Shown: positions 43,695 through 52,644 of the stretch, piece by piece
Position numbering within the stretch: position 1 is the stretch's first letter
Layout of the letters: each line of letters opens with the position of its first letter
From: Rhizobium altiplani
GTDB taxonomy: Bacteria; Pseudomonadota; Alphaproteobacteria; Rhizobiales; Rhizobiaceae
Length of the DNA: 62,827 nucleotides
Direction: 5' to 3'
Assembly (NCBI RefSeq): GCF_001542405.1
Contig: NZ_LNCD01000058.1
Coordinates: 48,768 to 111,594 of the forward strand
Program-made: the position numbers and the translations under genes
Notes under the pieces: generated by a model
What the model was told of the DNA's origin: nothing
Seen by the model: only the letters and a program-made list of their open reading frames with translations
Database searches by the model: none

Positions 43695-44759
43695 TCAGGG
43701 CTTGGCCTCGAATACCGATCTCGGATTGTCGCGCATGAGAATATCGAGCTGTTGATCGGTCAGCCCATGGCGCTTCAGACGCGGCAGGAAGTGCTTAAGA
43801 ATATAGGCATATCCATTACCGCCGTAGCGGGTCAGCATCATCTTCAGGAACACGTCATGGGACAGCAGGATGCGGTCGATATGCCCCTGCTCGACGAGCT
43901 TGACGATGGCGCGCGCCGCTTCCTCGTCGCTCGGGCACTGCACCTGCTGGTCGGCGTAGAAGAAATCCATGCCGATCATGTCGTATTCCAGGAAGGCGCC
44001 ACGCGAGGCGAGCTCGCCCTGATAGGCAAGATCGTCATGCGACGGGTTCATGTGGCAGAGCACGGTGTGGCGAAGCTCCGCCCCCTCTGCCGCCGCGATA
44101 TCAAGCACCTTGTGGCCGAGGCGGTACCAGCCGGGCAGATGCACCATCAGCGGAAGACCGGTGCGCGCCTGCGCCCGCGCCGCCGCCCTCAGCGACTTCT
44201 CTTCCTGATCAGTGAAATCCGAGGACACCCCGATCTCGCCGATCAATCCGACCTTGATGTCGGTGCCATCTACGCCGGCGGTTGCTTCCTGAACGATCTC
44301 GTCGGCGATCTGGTCGATCGTCATGCCGGCGACCTTTGCCGGATGCGAAGAGCCAAGATAGTAGCCGGCGCCCATGATAATATTGAGCCCGGAAGCCTGC
44401 GATATCCGCTTCAGTGCCCGGGGATCTCGACCGATGCCCTGGCAGGTCGGTTCGACAACGGTCTGTCCGCCATGTGCGGCGAAATCCTTGAGCTCGGTGA
44501 TAGCAAGCGGCTCATCATCCAGCGTAATGTTGTGCTTGTTGACGAAGGGATCCTGGCGCAGCTCGCTCAGGATCTCTATGCAGACGAAGCTGTCGGAGAG
44601 ATACTGGCGCTCCGGCGTCTTCGGTGCATGCCACCAGCAGCGGCAGTCGTTGAGGATATGCTCGTGCATCAGCGTGATGCCGAGAGCGGAAGCAGGGATT
44701 GCCCCCGCTACCGTCATCACCTTGCCCGAGCGCACATGGGCTTCTGAAAGTTCGCTCAT
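43695..44759 (-). CDS. Phosphotriesterase-family metal-dependent hydrolase
   Basis: A 354-residue amidohydrolase-fold enzyme of the PTE/PHP family. Metal ligands: His pair in TLMHEHILND, Glu in place of carbamylated Lys in KVGLIGEIGVSSD, His in HTVLCHMNPSHDD and Asp in ILLSHDVFLKMM. Enzymes of this branch are mostly lactonases or sugar-lactone hydrolases, and not true phosphotriesterases. It is seven bases downstream of the permease, so almost surely acts on the imported compound. Confidence 0.92.
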   Translation of the reverse strand: MSELSEAHVRSGKVMTVAGAIPASALGITLMHEHILNDCRCWWHAPKTPERQYLSDSFVCIEILSELRQDPFVNKHNITLDDEPLAITELKDFAAHGGQTVVEPTCQGIGRDPRALKRISQASGLNIIMGAGYYLGSSHPAKVAGMTIDQIADEIVQEATAGVDGTDIKVGLIGEIGVSSDFTDQEEKSLRAAARAQARTGLPLMVHLPGWYRLGHKVLDIAAAEGAELRHTVLCHMNPSHDDLAYQGELASRGAFLEYDMIGMDFFYADQQVQCPSDEEAARAIVKLVEQGHIDRILLSHDVFLKMMLTRYGGNGYAYILKHFLPRLKRHGLTDQQLDILMRDNPRSVFEAKP

Positions 44760-44766
44760 GCCGACC

Positions 44767-45768
44767 TCACTTCTTCTTTCCGCCGAAGCGGAAGTTAGTG
44801 GTGAAGATCTTGGTGTTGAGCCAGATTGCCACGAGGATGATGGCGCCCGTCACGATCTGCGTGAAGAAGGGCGAGATGTGCATCAGGATCAGCCCGTTAC
44901 CGATGACGGCGATGGTGAGTGTCCCGAGCACCGTGCCGAGGATGCTGCCGCGTCCGCCCATCAGCGATGTGCCGCCGAGCACCACGGCCGCGATGACCTG
45001 CAGTTCGAAACCGACGGCTGCGTTGGACGAGCCGGAGCCGAGACGGGCGGCGATCAGAAGTCCGGCCAATGCGCAGGCAATCCCCGACACCATGTAGACC
45101 GAGGCAACGATCCATTTCGCCGGCATGCCGACACGGCGTGCGGCCTCGAGATTGGAGCCGACCGCGACGACCTGCCGGCCGTATTTCGTGTAGGCGATCA
45201 CAACGTAGCCGATCACGGCCACAAGCACGGCTATCAGCGCCGGAACCGGAAGCCCGAGGAACTCGCCCCGGCCGAGCCAGAAGAAGCCGGGCGCATCCTT
45301 GATCGGGATCGAATATCCCTGCGTCAGCCACAGCGCGAAACCTCGCAGAATGGAGAGGCCCGCGAGCGTGACGATGAAGGCCGGGATGCCCTGATAGGCA
45401 ATGAACCAGCCCTGGGCGATGCCCATGAGCGCGCCAAAGGCGATCATGCCGATCACGACAGTTGGCCATGGATAGCCCATGGCCATGATGATTGCCGCCA
45501 CCGCATTAACCAGCGCCACCTGCGAACCGACGGAAAGGTCGATGCCGCCGGTGATGATGACAAGCGTCATCGCAACCGCGACAACCAGGATGGGAGCCGC
45601 CTGGCGCACGACGTTGAGGATATTGCCGAGCGTCAGGAACGTGTCCGTGGTGGCGGAGAAGAAGACGAGGCAAGCGAGGAAGAACGCGGTGATCGACAGC
45701 ACCTGCGCGTGTTCGGAAAGGAAGTCCGCGACCGGCGATCCGGCCGCGCGTTCGGTATAGGCGCTCAA
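44767..45768 (-). CDS. Sugar ABC transporter permease (RbsC type)
   Basis: A 333-residue inner-membrane protein with eight to ten hydrophobic segments (ILVVAVAMTLVIITGGIDLS is the diagnostic N-terminal stretch; GGTSLMGGRGSILGTVLGT the C-terminal motif). CUT2 permeases like this work as homodimers for ribose, fructose, inositol and similar monosaccharides. The ATG overlaps the ATPase stop by four bases. Confidence 0.95.
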   Translation of the reverse strand: MSAYTERAAGSPVADFLSEHAQVLSITAFFLACLVFFSATTDTFLTLGNILNVVRQAAPILVVAVAMTLVIITGGIDLSVGSQVALVNAVAAIIMAMGYPWPTVVIGMIAFGALMGIAQGWFIAYQGIPAFIVTLAGLSILRGFALWLTQGYSIPIKDAPGFFWLGRGEFLGLPVPALIAVLVAVIGYVVIAYTKYGRQVVAVGSNLEAARRVGMPAKWIVASVYMVSGIACALAGLLIAARLGSGSSNAAVGFELQVIAAVVLGGTSLMGGRGSILGTVLGTLTIAVIGNGLILMHISPFFTQIVTGAIILVAIWLNTKIFTTNFRFGGKKK

Positions 45769-46583
45769 TGCTTCTGCCCTCCGACGATGAGCTGCACAAG
45801 ATCCTGCAGGTCGGTCTTGGCGATATCGCGTTCGGCGACCTTGGTGCCTTCGTACATGACGGCGATACGGTCGCAGACACGGAAGAGATCCTGCAGACGG
45901 TGGGTGATCAGGATGACCGAGACCCCTTTGGCCTTGACGCGGTTGATCAGGTTGAGCACAGCCTCGACTTCCGCCACGGCAAGAGCCGATGTCGGCTCGT
46001 CCATGATCAGCACCTTCGGATTGAAGGACGCGGCGCGCGCGATAGCGATCGCCTGCCGCTGACCCCCCGACAGTTTCTCCACCTTAGCACCAAGTCGTGG
46101 GATGCGGATCTCGAGCGCATCCAGCATGGCGCGGGCCTCGGTCAGCATGCGCGCGCGGTCGAGGAACGGTCCCTTGGTCAGTTCGCGGCCCAGAAATAGA
46201 TTGCCGACCACATCGACATGGTCGCACAGGCTGAGGTCCTGGAACACCATTTCGATATTCCGATCGCGGGCGTCGGCTGGTCCGCTGAAGCGAACCTCCT
46301 GTCCGTCGACGGCAATCGTGCCGTCATCGGGGATATAGGTACCGGAGATGACCTTGGTCAGCGTCGACTTGCCGGCTGCGTTATCGCCGACCAATCCCAG
46401 GCATTCGCCGGGATAAATGTCGAGATCGACGCCGCGCAGCGCCTGATGCGAGCCGAAGTTCTTGCGGATGCCCTTCAAGGAAATGCGGGGCTGGCGATTG
46501 CCGCCTTCGCCGGACTGCCGGGGGAGGATTTCTCCGCCCCCGGATCCTGCGACAGCGGTCGGGTGCTGTCCGTCAGAGATCAT
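45765..46583 (-). CDS. Sugar ABC transporter ATP-binding protein, single-domain (FrcA type)
   Basis: A 272-residue ATPase with one nucleotide-binding domain: Walker A GDNAAGKST, signature KLSGGQRQAIAIARA, Walker B VLIMDEPTSALA, switch ITHR. Most CUT2 ATPases (RbsA) are double length; a single domain is the form known for FrcA of S. meliloti. It carries an extra ~30-residue Gly-rich N-terminus. Four-base ATGA overlaps on both sides couple it to the binding protein and permease. Confidence 0.94.
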   Translation of the reverse strand: MISDGQHPTAVAGSGGGEILPRQSGEGGNRQPRISLKGIRKNFGSHQALRGVDLDIYPGECLGLVGDNAAGKSTLTKVISGTYIPDDGTIAVDGQEVRFSGPADARDRNIEMVFQDLSLCDHVDVVGNLFLGRELTKGPFLDRARMLTEARAMLDALEIRIPRLGAKVEKLSGGQRQAIAIARAASFNPKVLIMDEPTSALAVAEVEAVLNLINRVKAKGVSVILITHRLQDLFRVCDRIAVMYEGTKVAERDIAKTDLQDLVQLIVGGQKH

Positions 46584-47527
46584 TTGAAAACGGCCCGGTA
46601 GGGTTCGACATTCTCCTTGGTGACGATAGTGATCGGCACCGAGATCGTCTTTTCGACGCTGCCGCCGTCCGAGATCTTCTTCAGGGCATCGACGGCCGCC
46701 GCACCCATGGCGGACGGATCCTGCTGGATCACGGCGGTGACGTAGCCCGCGTCGATGCCGGCGATTGCCTGGGCGGTCAGATCCCAGCCGAAGATCTTGA
46801 CATCAGACTGCTTGCCCTGGCTTTCGACAGCGGCGATGGCGCCCATCAGCGCTGGCTCGCCGGTGGCGTAAACTGCGTTCATGTCGGGGTTGCCGGTGAT
46901 GAGGTTTTCAGCGGCGGCCAGCGCGTTGTCCTGGATGTTCTGGCCATCGACGACGCCGGCGGTGGTGACGCCTTCGACACTTTTGACGGTCTTTTCGAAG
47001 CCTTCCTGGCGGACGTTCTGGATGAAGGAGTTCAGTGCGCCGACAACGCCATACTTCACCTTGCCGCCCATGTTACTTTTCACGTAGTCGAGGAAGAACT
47101 TGCCCATGTCGGCACCAGCCTTGGCATTGTCGACGCCGATCTGCGCCTTCTGCGGGCCTTCCGGGAGAATCGCATCGATGGCGACAACGGGAATGCCCGC
47201 GGCGGCGGCCTGCTGCACTGCCGGCATGATGCCGTTAACGTCGATGGCAACGACCGCGAGGCCGTCGACCTTCTGCTGGATATAGGTTTCGATGGCGCTG
47301 TTTTGCGCGGCCGGGTCGTTGTTGGCGTTGAAGATCACCAGCTTGGCGCCGGCCGCGTCGGCCGCCTTTTGCGCGCCTTCGTTCATCTGGTTGAAGAACA
47401 GCGCCTGCTGGTTGATCTGCACAAGCGCGAAGGTCTTTTCAGCGGCGAAGGCACCCCCGAACGAGATGCCGGCAAAGACCGTGGTCGCGAGTGCAGTCGT
47501 AAACGTCCTGCGTGTCAGAATAGTCAT
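46580..47527 (-). CDS. Sugar ABC transporter periplasmic binding protein (RbsB type)
   Basis: A 315-residue periplasmic protein. Signal peptide TFTTALATTVFAGISFGGAF-AAEK, then TFALVQINQQALFFNQMNEG, IQQKVDGLAVVAIDVNGI, NAVYATGEPALMGAIAAV and IFGWDLTAQAIAGIDAGYVT, all standard for CUT2 binding proteins. AGAGGAA precedes the ATG. It follows the LacI gene by 38 bases on the same strand, so regulator and transporter are probably one transcript. Ligand unknown. Confidence 0.95.
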   Translation of the reverse strand: MTILTRRTFTTALATTVFAGISFGGAFAAEKTFALVQINQQALFFNQMNEGAQKAADAAGAKLVIFNANNDPAAQNSAIETYIQQKVDGLAVVAIDVNGIMPAVQQAAAAGIPVVAIDAILPEGPQKAQIGVDNAKAGADMGKFFLDYVKSNMGGKVKYGVVGALNSFIQNVRQEGFEKTVKSVEGVTTAGVVDGQNIQDNALAAAENLITGNPDMNAVYATGEPALMGAIAAVESQGKQSDVKIFGWDLTAQAIAGIDAGYVTAVIQQDPSAMGAAAVDALKKISDGGSVEKTISVPITIVTKENVEPYRAVFK

Positions 47528-47565
47528 GTCTTGTTCCTCTGGTTAGGTTCATCTTCGTTGCTTTT

Positions 47566-48588
47566 TTATTGTTTCGACGGCGGTGCAACGGAGTTCCGCA
47601 CGACGATTTCGACCGGCAGCAGTTCCTCGGAGCGCAAGGTCTCGGGCTCCTGCCAGTTTGTTTCGAGAAGCAGCGCCAAGGCGCGTTCGCCAAGCGCCCG
47701 GACGGGCTGGCGTATGGCAGTCAGCGGCGGCGCGAAAAGATGTAGCGGTCCGACGTCGTCGAAGCCGATCACTGAAACCTCGCCGGGAACCGAGACGCCC
47801 TCGGCAAGCAGCACTTCGATCAAGCCGATCGCTATTTCGTCCGAACTGGCAAAGATCCCCGTCGCCTGCTTGCCCTCGTCGATAAAACGGCGCGCCGCCT
47901 GCCGGCCGAATTCCACCGTGAAGCTGCCCTCGTAGCGTGTCACCTGGAACGGCTCTCCCCGCTCCATAAGCGCGCGTTCCAGGCCGAGGAAGCGGCGGCG
48001 AGTGCTGATCATTTCCTGTGGGCCGCCGATGTAGACGATGTGCCTATGCCCATGGTCGGCTAGATGCCGACCCGCGAGATAGCCGCCCTCCTCGTTATCG
48101 GCGAAGAGTTTCGGCACTATCGCATTCGGCACGTCTTCGTCGACGATGACGACCTTGCCAGCCTGGTTGATCACTGCCGCCAGTTCGCCGTCGTCGGGAT
48201 GGTTGGTAACGAAGATGAGACCATCAACATGATTGCGCGCAAGCGCCGTCACGTACGAGATTTCACGGCCGGGACGATTGAGCGTCGCATGCAGCGACAG
48301 CGCCAGCCCGCGCTTGTCCGCCTCCTGCTCTACAGCAGCAACAAGCGTCGCGAAGAACGGATTGGCAATATCCGGCACCACAAGACCGATCGTCTCCGAA
48401 CGGCCGCGGCTCAGACGGCGCGCATGCGGGTTTGGCTCGTAGCGAAGATCCCGGATTGCCTTATCGATGCGCTCTTTGGTTTCAGGGGGAAGTTGAAGCG
48501 AACCGTTCAGAAGCCGTGATACCGTCGCTACCGATACGCCAGCGGCGTCGGCGACATCCTTCAGGCTTGTAGCACGCTTGCTGGACAT
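47566..48588 (-). CDS. LacI-family transcriptional repressor of the unknown catabolic locus
   Basis: A 340-residue repressor: helix-turn-helix SLKDVADAAGVSVATVSRLL, hinge RLSRGRSETIGLVVPDIANP, then a sugar-binding sensor (DGLIFVTNHPDDG, GYLAGRHLADHGHRHIVYIG, VIGFDDVGPLHLFAPPLTAI). Two ATG codons are adjacent; GGGAG has better spacing to the second. It is the first gene of the transporter run, and operators matching LacI-type sites lie 33-63 bases upstream, so it represses itself and the transporter. Confidence 0.94.
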   Translation of the reverse strand: MSSKRATSLKDVADAAGVSVATVSRLLNGSLQLPPETKERIDKAIRDLRYEPNPHARRLSRGRSETIGLVVPDIANPFFATLVAAVEQEADKRGLALSLHATLNRPGREISYVTALARNHVDGLIFVTNHPDDGELAAVINQAGKVVIVDEDVPNAIVPKLFADNEEGGYLAGRHLADHGHRHIVYIGGPQEMISTRRRFLGLERALMERGEPFQVTRYEGSFTVEFGRQAARRFIDEGKQATGIFASSDEIAIGLIEVLLAEGVSVPGEVSVIGFDDVGPLHLFAPPLTAIRQPVRALGERALALLLETNWQEPETLRSEELLPVEIVVRNSVAPPSKQ

Positions 48589-48620
48589 CATGTCTCCCTG
48601 ACAAGATAGCTTGGTCAAGC

Positions 48621-48651
48621 TTGTAAAGCGATTTACTAAACCGCTTTACAA
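48621..48651. promoter_or_regulatory. Nested LacI-type operators
   Basis: TTGTAAAGCG and CGCTTTACAA are a perfect 10-bp inverted repeat 11 bases apart. Each arm also belongs to its own LacI-type pseudo-palindrome (GTAAAGCGATTTAC; TAAACCGCTTTA) with the central CG the family needs. Two repressor dimers could bind on overlapping sites just upstream of the repressor gene. The 226 bases to the next gene are otherwise empty. Confidence 0.7.
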
Positions 48652-48877
48652 TGCCACTCGCAATCCCGCTGTCAAGCGTGAAAATTGGGCACGAAGAAAA
48701 ATTAGGCGAAGAGAAGCTCGGCCGCAGATGTGACCACTGAGGTCATCACACAATGAATGCCGCTCTCGAACGGAATCGAACCGTCGATCCTTAACAGTGC
48801 TAGGCATAAGATATGAGATCGCCCACCCGTGCGCCGCTTGCACGATGAGGATGGTCGAGGCCTTGCCGCTTCTTCGG

Positions 48878-50254
48878 TCAGACAACCATCGTCGAGAACG
48901 CGGGCTGCTGGGCTAGAAGGTCTGCCAAAATCCGGAGGGCACGTGTAAGTTCCTCCAGGTTCACCGGAGCGCCAAGCGCAAGTCGTATGGCTTCGGGCGC
49001 GGAGGCAATTGCAAAGGCGTCGCTGGTGACGATACCGATCCCTATCGAACGCAATCTGGAAACCAGTTCGCCTCGCGTCCAAGGTTCAGGAGCCTTCAGC
49101 CACACGTGGAAGCCGCCCGGTGAGGATTCGACATCGAACGGAAGGAGCGCCTTGACCGCATCCAGGCGCTTCACTGTTTCCTTGACAATCTCGCCTCTGA
49201 CAACATCCGCTACTCCCGACTCTATCCATTGAGACGCGAGAGCACTCGTGAGCGGAGAAACAATTGACGCTGACGCCCGGATCGCGTTGGCCACCCTGTG
49301 TGTACGACCTTCCGGCACGGCGACATATGCGACTCGAAGGGCGGGAGACAGGCATTTGGATAAGCTGGCCACGTGATAGACCGCCTCGGGCAGCAGCGCA
49401 GCGACTGGCGGTGGCGGGGCCGGAACAAGGGCGCTATACGCGTCGTCCTCGATAATCGGCACGCCATACGTCCGCGCAACATTTACGAGATCGTGCCTTC
49501 GATGAACGGGCAGTGTCCGTGTAGTCGGATTGTGAAGCGTTGGCATACAATAGAGCGCTTTCGGCTTCGCCTCCCTGCATACCTGCGCAAAGGCGTCCGG
49601 AACAAGCCCGTGATCGTCCATTGCAACCGGTGCCAATTTGAGCCTGAGATGGGATGCGATCGAGCGGAATCCGGGGTACGTGAGTTCTTCTGCGCAGACG
49701 ATATCACCAGGCTCTGTCAAGACGCTGAGAATGGCGTGAAGCGCTCCCTGCGCGCCTGAGGCGACTAACACACGATCAGGCGATATCCCCGGAAGCCGCC
49801 TTGAAAGCCAAGACGCGCCAACGATACGATCCTCCATGATGCCGCCGGGTTCCTGATACCTTAGCAGGAGGTCCAAGCCCTGTTGCTGAAGCTCTTTCGC
49901 CCCATCCCACATTCTCTGTTCCAGGACGGGATCGAGAAACCGCGGCGGCAGATTCATGCTCATGTCGACGACGCCAGAGGGCTGCTGTGATGGTCGCGCG
50001 CCACGCTTTGATCGCACGTATGTCCCTTGACCCACCTTGCCTTCAATCAGGCCACGGCTGCGGGCCTCCGAGTAGGCTCGGCTGACTGTGGTGAAGTCGA
50101 TGCCGAGGTTGTCAGCGAGTTTGCGCTGCGTTGGAAGTTGCACCCCTTCGGCCAAGCGACCACTTGCGATGTCCTCTGCCAAGGCATCCGCAATCGACAA
50201 ATAGATTGGCCCCTCACGGGTGCCAAGGCGAGGTGTCCAAGATGCCGCAGTCAT
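48878..50254 (-). CDS. MocR/GabR-type regulator (GntR winged helix + PLP aminotransferase domain)
   Basis: A 458-residue fusion. Residues 10-80 are a GntR winged helix (IYLSIADALAEDIASGRLAE, LPTQRKLADNLGIDFTTVSR, GLIEGKVGQGTYV); the rest is a fold-type I aminotransferase with PNG-like HNPTTRTLP, the Asp in IIEDDAY and the PLP Lys in VASLSKCLSPALR. Such proteins use PLP-ligand binding to regulate a nearby gene and seldom catalyse. GGAAAA gives normal spacing to the ATG (MTAASWTPR). It is divergent from the DUF983 pair, with direct repeats in between. Confidence 0.93.
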   Translation of the reverse strand: MTAASWTPRLGTREGPIYLSIADALAEDIASGRLAEGVQLPTQRKLADNLGIDFTTVSRAYSEARSRGLIEGKVGQGTYVRSKRGARPSQQPSGVVDMSMNLPPRFLDPVLEQRMWDGAKELQQQGLDLLLRYQEPGGIMEDRIVGASWLSRRLPGISPDRVLVASGAQGALHAILSVLTEPGDIVCAEELTYPGFRSIASHLRLKLAPVAMDDHGLVPDAFAQVCREAKPKALYCMPTLHNPTTRTLPVHRRHDLVNVARTYGVPIIEDDAYSALVPAPPPPVAALLPEAVYHVASLSKCLSPALRVAYVAVPEGRTHRVANAIRASASIVSPLTSALASQWIESGVADVVRGEIVKETVKRLDAVKALLPFDVESSPGGFHVWLKAPEPWTRGELVSRLRSIGIGIVTSDAFAIASAPEAIRLALGAPVNLEELTRALRILADLLAQQPAFSTMVV

Positions 50255-50284
50255 CGATTTTCCATTCAATGTAACAACATGTTA

Positions 50285-50303
50285 TCCATATAAGCTCCAT
50301 ATA
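50285..50303. promoter_or_regulatory. Direct repeat TCCATATA at one helical turn, candidate MocR site
   Basis: TCCATATA occurs at 50285-50292 and 50296-50303, 11 bp apart in the same orientation, 31 bp upstream of the regulator ATG. MocR/GabR proteins bind direct repeats of this sort. Confidence 0.5.
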
Positions 50304-50526
50304 TATCTCCTGGCTGTCAAGGGGCTTGAGCCCGGGATGAACGACTCCCAGAAATTCGGAGCCATAGTAACAGAAATGATGTTTTGTCGGATTGGTGGTC
50401 GAGTGGCAGCTCCCAGATGCGTCGAGGTTGCGGCGGTGTTCAGTCTGAAAACTGAACCGGCCAATCACTTCAGGTACGCGCCGACAGCTGCGACAAATTG
50501 TAAACTGTCGGTGTTGATTGGATTAT

Positions 50527-50538
50527 TGTATGCATACA
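50527..50538. promoter_or_regulatory. Palindrome TGTATGCATACA before the DUF983 genes
   Basis: A perfect 12-bp palindrome, 31 bp ahead of the first DUF983 ATG in AT-rich DNA; similar dyads are bound by GntR/FadR-type regulators. The region 50255-50569 holds no gene. Confidence 0.45.
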
Positions 50539-50569
50539 TTAATTCAATCAATTCTGGAAGTGTAACGCG

Positions 50570-50986
50570 ATGACGATGGAATGGCCTCCACTGCCACCCA
50601 TTCAAACGGGACTGCGCGGATTGTGTCCCCAGTGCGGGCAAGGGCATCTTTTTGACGGCTTTTTGACTGTGAAGCCCAAATGCGAAGTTTGCGGCCTCGA
50701 CTACTCCTTCGCCGATCCCGCAGACGGGCCGGCGTTTTTCGTGATCTGCTTCACATGCGTGCCGGCCGTCGCGGTGGCATGTTGGATTGAGGTTGCCTAT
50801 TCCCCTTCAATATGGGTGCACCTATTCACCTCTCTCCCGCTGGTACTGCTGGCATGTCTTTTGCCGCTCCGGCCATTGAAGGGCTGGCTGATCAACAGTC
50901 AGTTCTTCTTCAAGGCAGAGGAAGGAAAAATCGACCGCGACTACGTGAGGCCTACTGCACCCGAGCCGCGAATCGAGCACGACTGA
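50570..50986 (+). CDS. DUF983 membrane protein, copy 1
   Basis: A 138-residue DUF983 protein. An N-terminal zinc-ribbon (GLCPQCGQGHLFDGFL, PKCEVCGLDY; two CxxC pairs) is followed by two membrane segments (FFVICFTCVPAVAVACWIEV; LPLVLLACLLPLRPLKGWL) and a charged tail. The family is frequent in alphaproteobacteria; function unknown, sometimes near respiratory genes. The start has GGAAG nine bases upstream. A diverged copy follows in tandem. Confidence 0.88.
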   Translation: MTMEWPPLPPIQTGLRGLCPQCGQGHLFDGFLTVKPKCEVCGLDYSFADPADGPAFFVICFTCVPAVAVACWIEVAYSPSIWVHLFTSLPLVLLACLLPLRPLKGWLINSQFFFKAEEGKIDRDYVRPTAPEPRIEHD

Positions 50987-51039
50987 CGTCGGCTCCTGTG
51001 GGCATAGACACATCCGATCAATTCTTGGAACGCACGAAA

Positions 51040-51414
51040 ATGACCAACCAATGGCCTCCGCTGTCGTCAATGAAAGCTGAATTGCGAGGGCTGTGTCCCC
51101 AGTGCGAGCAAAGCCAGCGTTATGTTGGCTTTCTAACTGTGAAGCCTAAATGCGAAGTTTGTGGCCCCGATCGTTCGTTGGCCGCGCCGGCGGATAGACT
51201 GGCGTTCTTTGTAATTTGCTTCATATGGGTAACAGGTGTTGCGCTGGCGTGGCGGATCCAGGTTGCTTATTCGCCTTCTATCTGGGTCCACCTCTTCGCC
51301 GCTTTCCCGCCCGTGCTTCTCGCTTGTCTTCTGCCCCTTCGGGCGTTGAAAGGCTGGCTTATCAGCAGCCGGTTCTGCTTCAACGCAAAAGAGGGAATGA
51401 TCGACCCCGACTAG
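51040..51414 (+). CDS. DUF983 membrane protein, copy 2 (tandem duplicate)
   Basis: A 124-residue paralogue of the preceding gene: WPPLSSMKAELRGLCPQCEQ, GFLTVKPKCEVCGPDRS, VAYSPSIWVHLFAAFPPVLL all line up with copy 1. The Cys pairs are kept, but residues around them are looser and the tail is shorter. It is 53 bases after copy 1. Whether it is expressed alone is unsure; its GGAA site is weak. Confidence 0.8.
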   Translation: MTNQWPPLSSMKAELRGLCPQCEQSQRYVGFLTVKPKCEVCGPDRSLAAPADRLAFFVICFIWVTGVALAWRIQVAYSPSIWVHLFAAFPPVLLACLLPLRALKGWLISSRFCFNAKEGMIDPD

Positions 51415-51573
51415 GGTCGATGGGAGCCGCACAATCGCACACCGAGCGCGGTTGATATCGACACCAGCAATCGCAGACCGAATTGAAACCGCGCTGACGC
51501 GTCAAACCGGAAGCCAGGGTGCTTGCGCACGGTTTCAAAGTTGGTCGTCACGATGCACATGAGAGCCTTCATT

Positions 51574-51801
51574 ATGGATTGGGTACCTGTAGTCTTCGTT
51601 ACTTTTAAGCTACTGGCGTTAGGCATCGCGATGTTCTTCGCCATCAAGTGGCACTACGATCAGGGGGAGAAGGGGGAAACGCAAGCTATGCTACGCACCT
51701 GCGGCAAGATGGCTGCAGTCTTCATGCTAGCAGTAATAGGCGCGGGGCTAGTCGCCTTTACCTTTAGCAGGATGCTCGGTTTGGACTTGAGCTTCCCGTG
51801 A
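51574..51801 (+). CDS. Small two-segment membrane protein
   Basis: A 75-residue protein with two hydrophobic segments (VPVVFVTFKLLALGIAMFFA; MAAVFMLAVIGAGLVAFTF) joined by a charged loop KWHYDQGEKGETQ. GAGAG lies eight bases before the ATG; the frame extends further upstream without a better site. Function unknown. Confidence 0.55.
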   Translation: MDWVPVVFVTFKLLALGIAMFFAIKWHYDQGEKGETQAMLRTCGKMAAVFMLAVIGAGLVAFTFSRMLGLDLSFP

Positions 51802-52046
51802 TGGTGCCAAATGTGCCAAGCTTAGAAACGCTCCCGGAGCGCCACATTTTCCGATTTCGTTGAACGCGATCGCCGGCAGGCCCGGTCAGCCTTGGCCAAC
51901 TGCCGCTGGCTTTGGTACTGCGTGATGAGCGAGTCACGTTGACACTCATTGGGCAAGTTCGATCGAAGAAGAACTGCGATCGATTGATGCGGTCGAAGGA
52001 GGGATCAACTTGTGTGACAGGCCCTCTCATGACCATCGGTGTAGAT

Positions 52047-52503
52047 GCAGCGCTCGTTGAGCTGCGAGCCAAGAATCCGCTTTTGATATCCCCTATGCTT
52101 GGTACTGTCGTGCTCGTCTCAGGCTGGCAACTGCCGGCGCCGGCCCACACGTTTCTGAAGTTGCTCGGGGGTGCTGCTGCGCCGTGTGCGCTGATCGCGC
52201 TCGGCCTGTTTCTTGCCGGAATGCAGCCGAACAGGAAGGCAGAGCGCCTCTCGACCGTCGGCATCCTGGTTGGACTGAAGCTTGTTGCCCAACCCGCAAT
52301 AACGTGGGTCATCGCTGGCCCCGTGATTGGACTGACACCCATCGCGACCCATACCGCGGTTTTGCTGGCCGCACTTCCGACTGGTACGGGCTCGTTCATG
52401 CTCGCCGAATTCTACAACAGGAATGCAGGGCTCACGGGTTCTGGTGTCGACCGTTTGTTCGATCGTCACGATTTCGGTGTGTCTGGCCCTTACCGGCAGT
52501 TAG
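52047..52503 (+). pseudogene. Relic of an auxin-efflux-carrier (AEC) family transporter, C-terminal part
   Basis: ALVELRAKNPLLISPMLGTV, FLKLLGGAAAPCALIALGLF, LVAQPAITWVIAGPVIGLTP and LAALPTGTGSFMLAEFYNRN are the last five membrane helices of an AEC permease; after NAGLT the frame breaks, and the next frame gives VLVSTVCSIVTISVCLALTG and stop. The first ~150 residues are absent. So a 5'-truncated, frameshifted gene. Confidence 0.75.
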
Positions 52504-52644
52504 GCATCAACTCCGAGTGTTGTGGCTCGTCGTTATAACTCGGATTGGCACCACCCATACCCTGTGTATCGGGAAAGTCCTGACCGGCGCGTGCGCCGTA
52601 TGATGGCAACCCGGTCGAACGAGTTCCGTTGATTCCATTCACAT

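Noticed and set aside
42978..44747. 589-codon open frame antisense to the GATase-like and phosphotriesterase-family genes
   Set aside because: Runs across two well-supported genes on the other strand; a product of GC-rich codon bias.
48755..48805. tRNA-like T-arm on the reverse strand (GACGG TTCGATT CCGTT) with CTGTTAA nearby, possible tRNA-Asn or attachment-site fragment
   Set aside because: No matching acceptor or anticodon stem and no variable loop between the parts; not a tRNA, and no second copy to support an att site.
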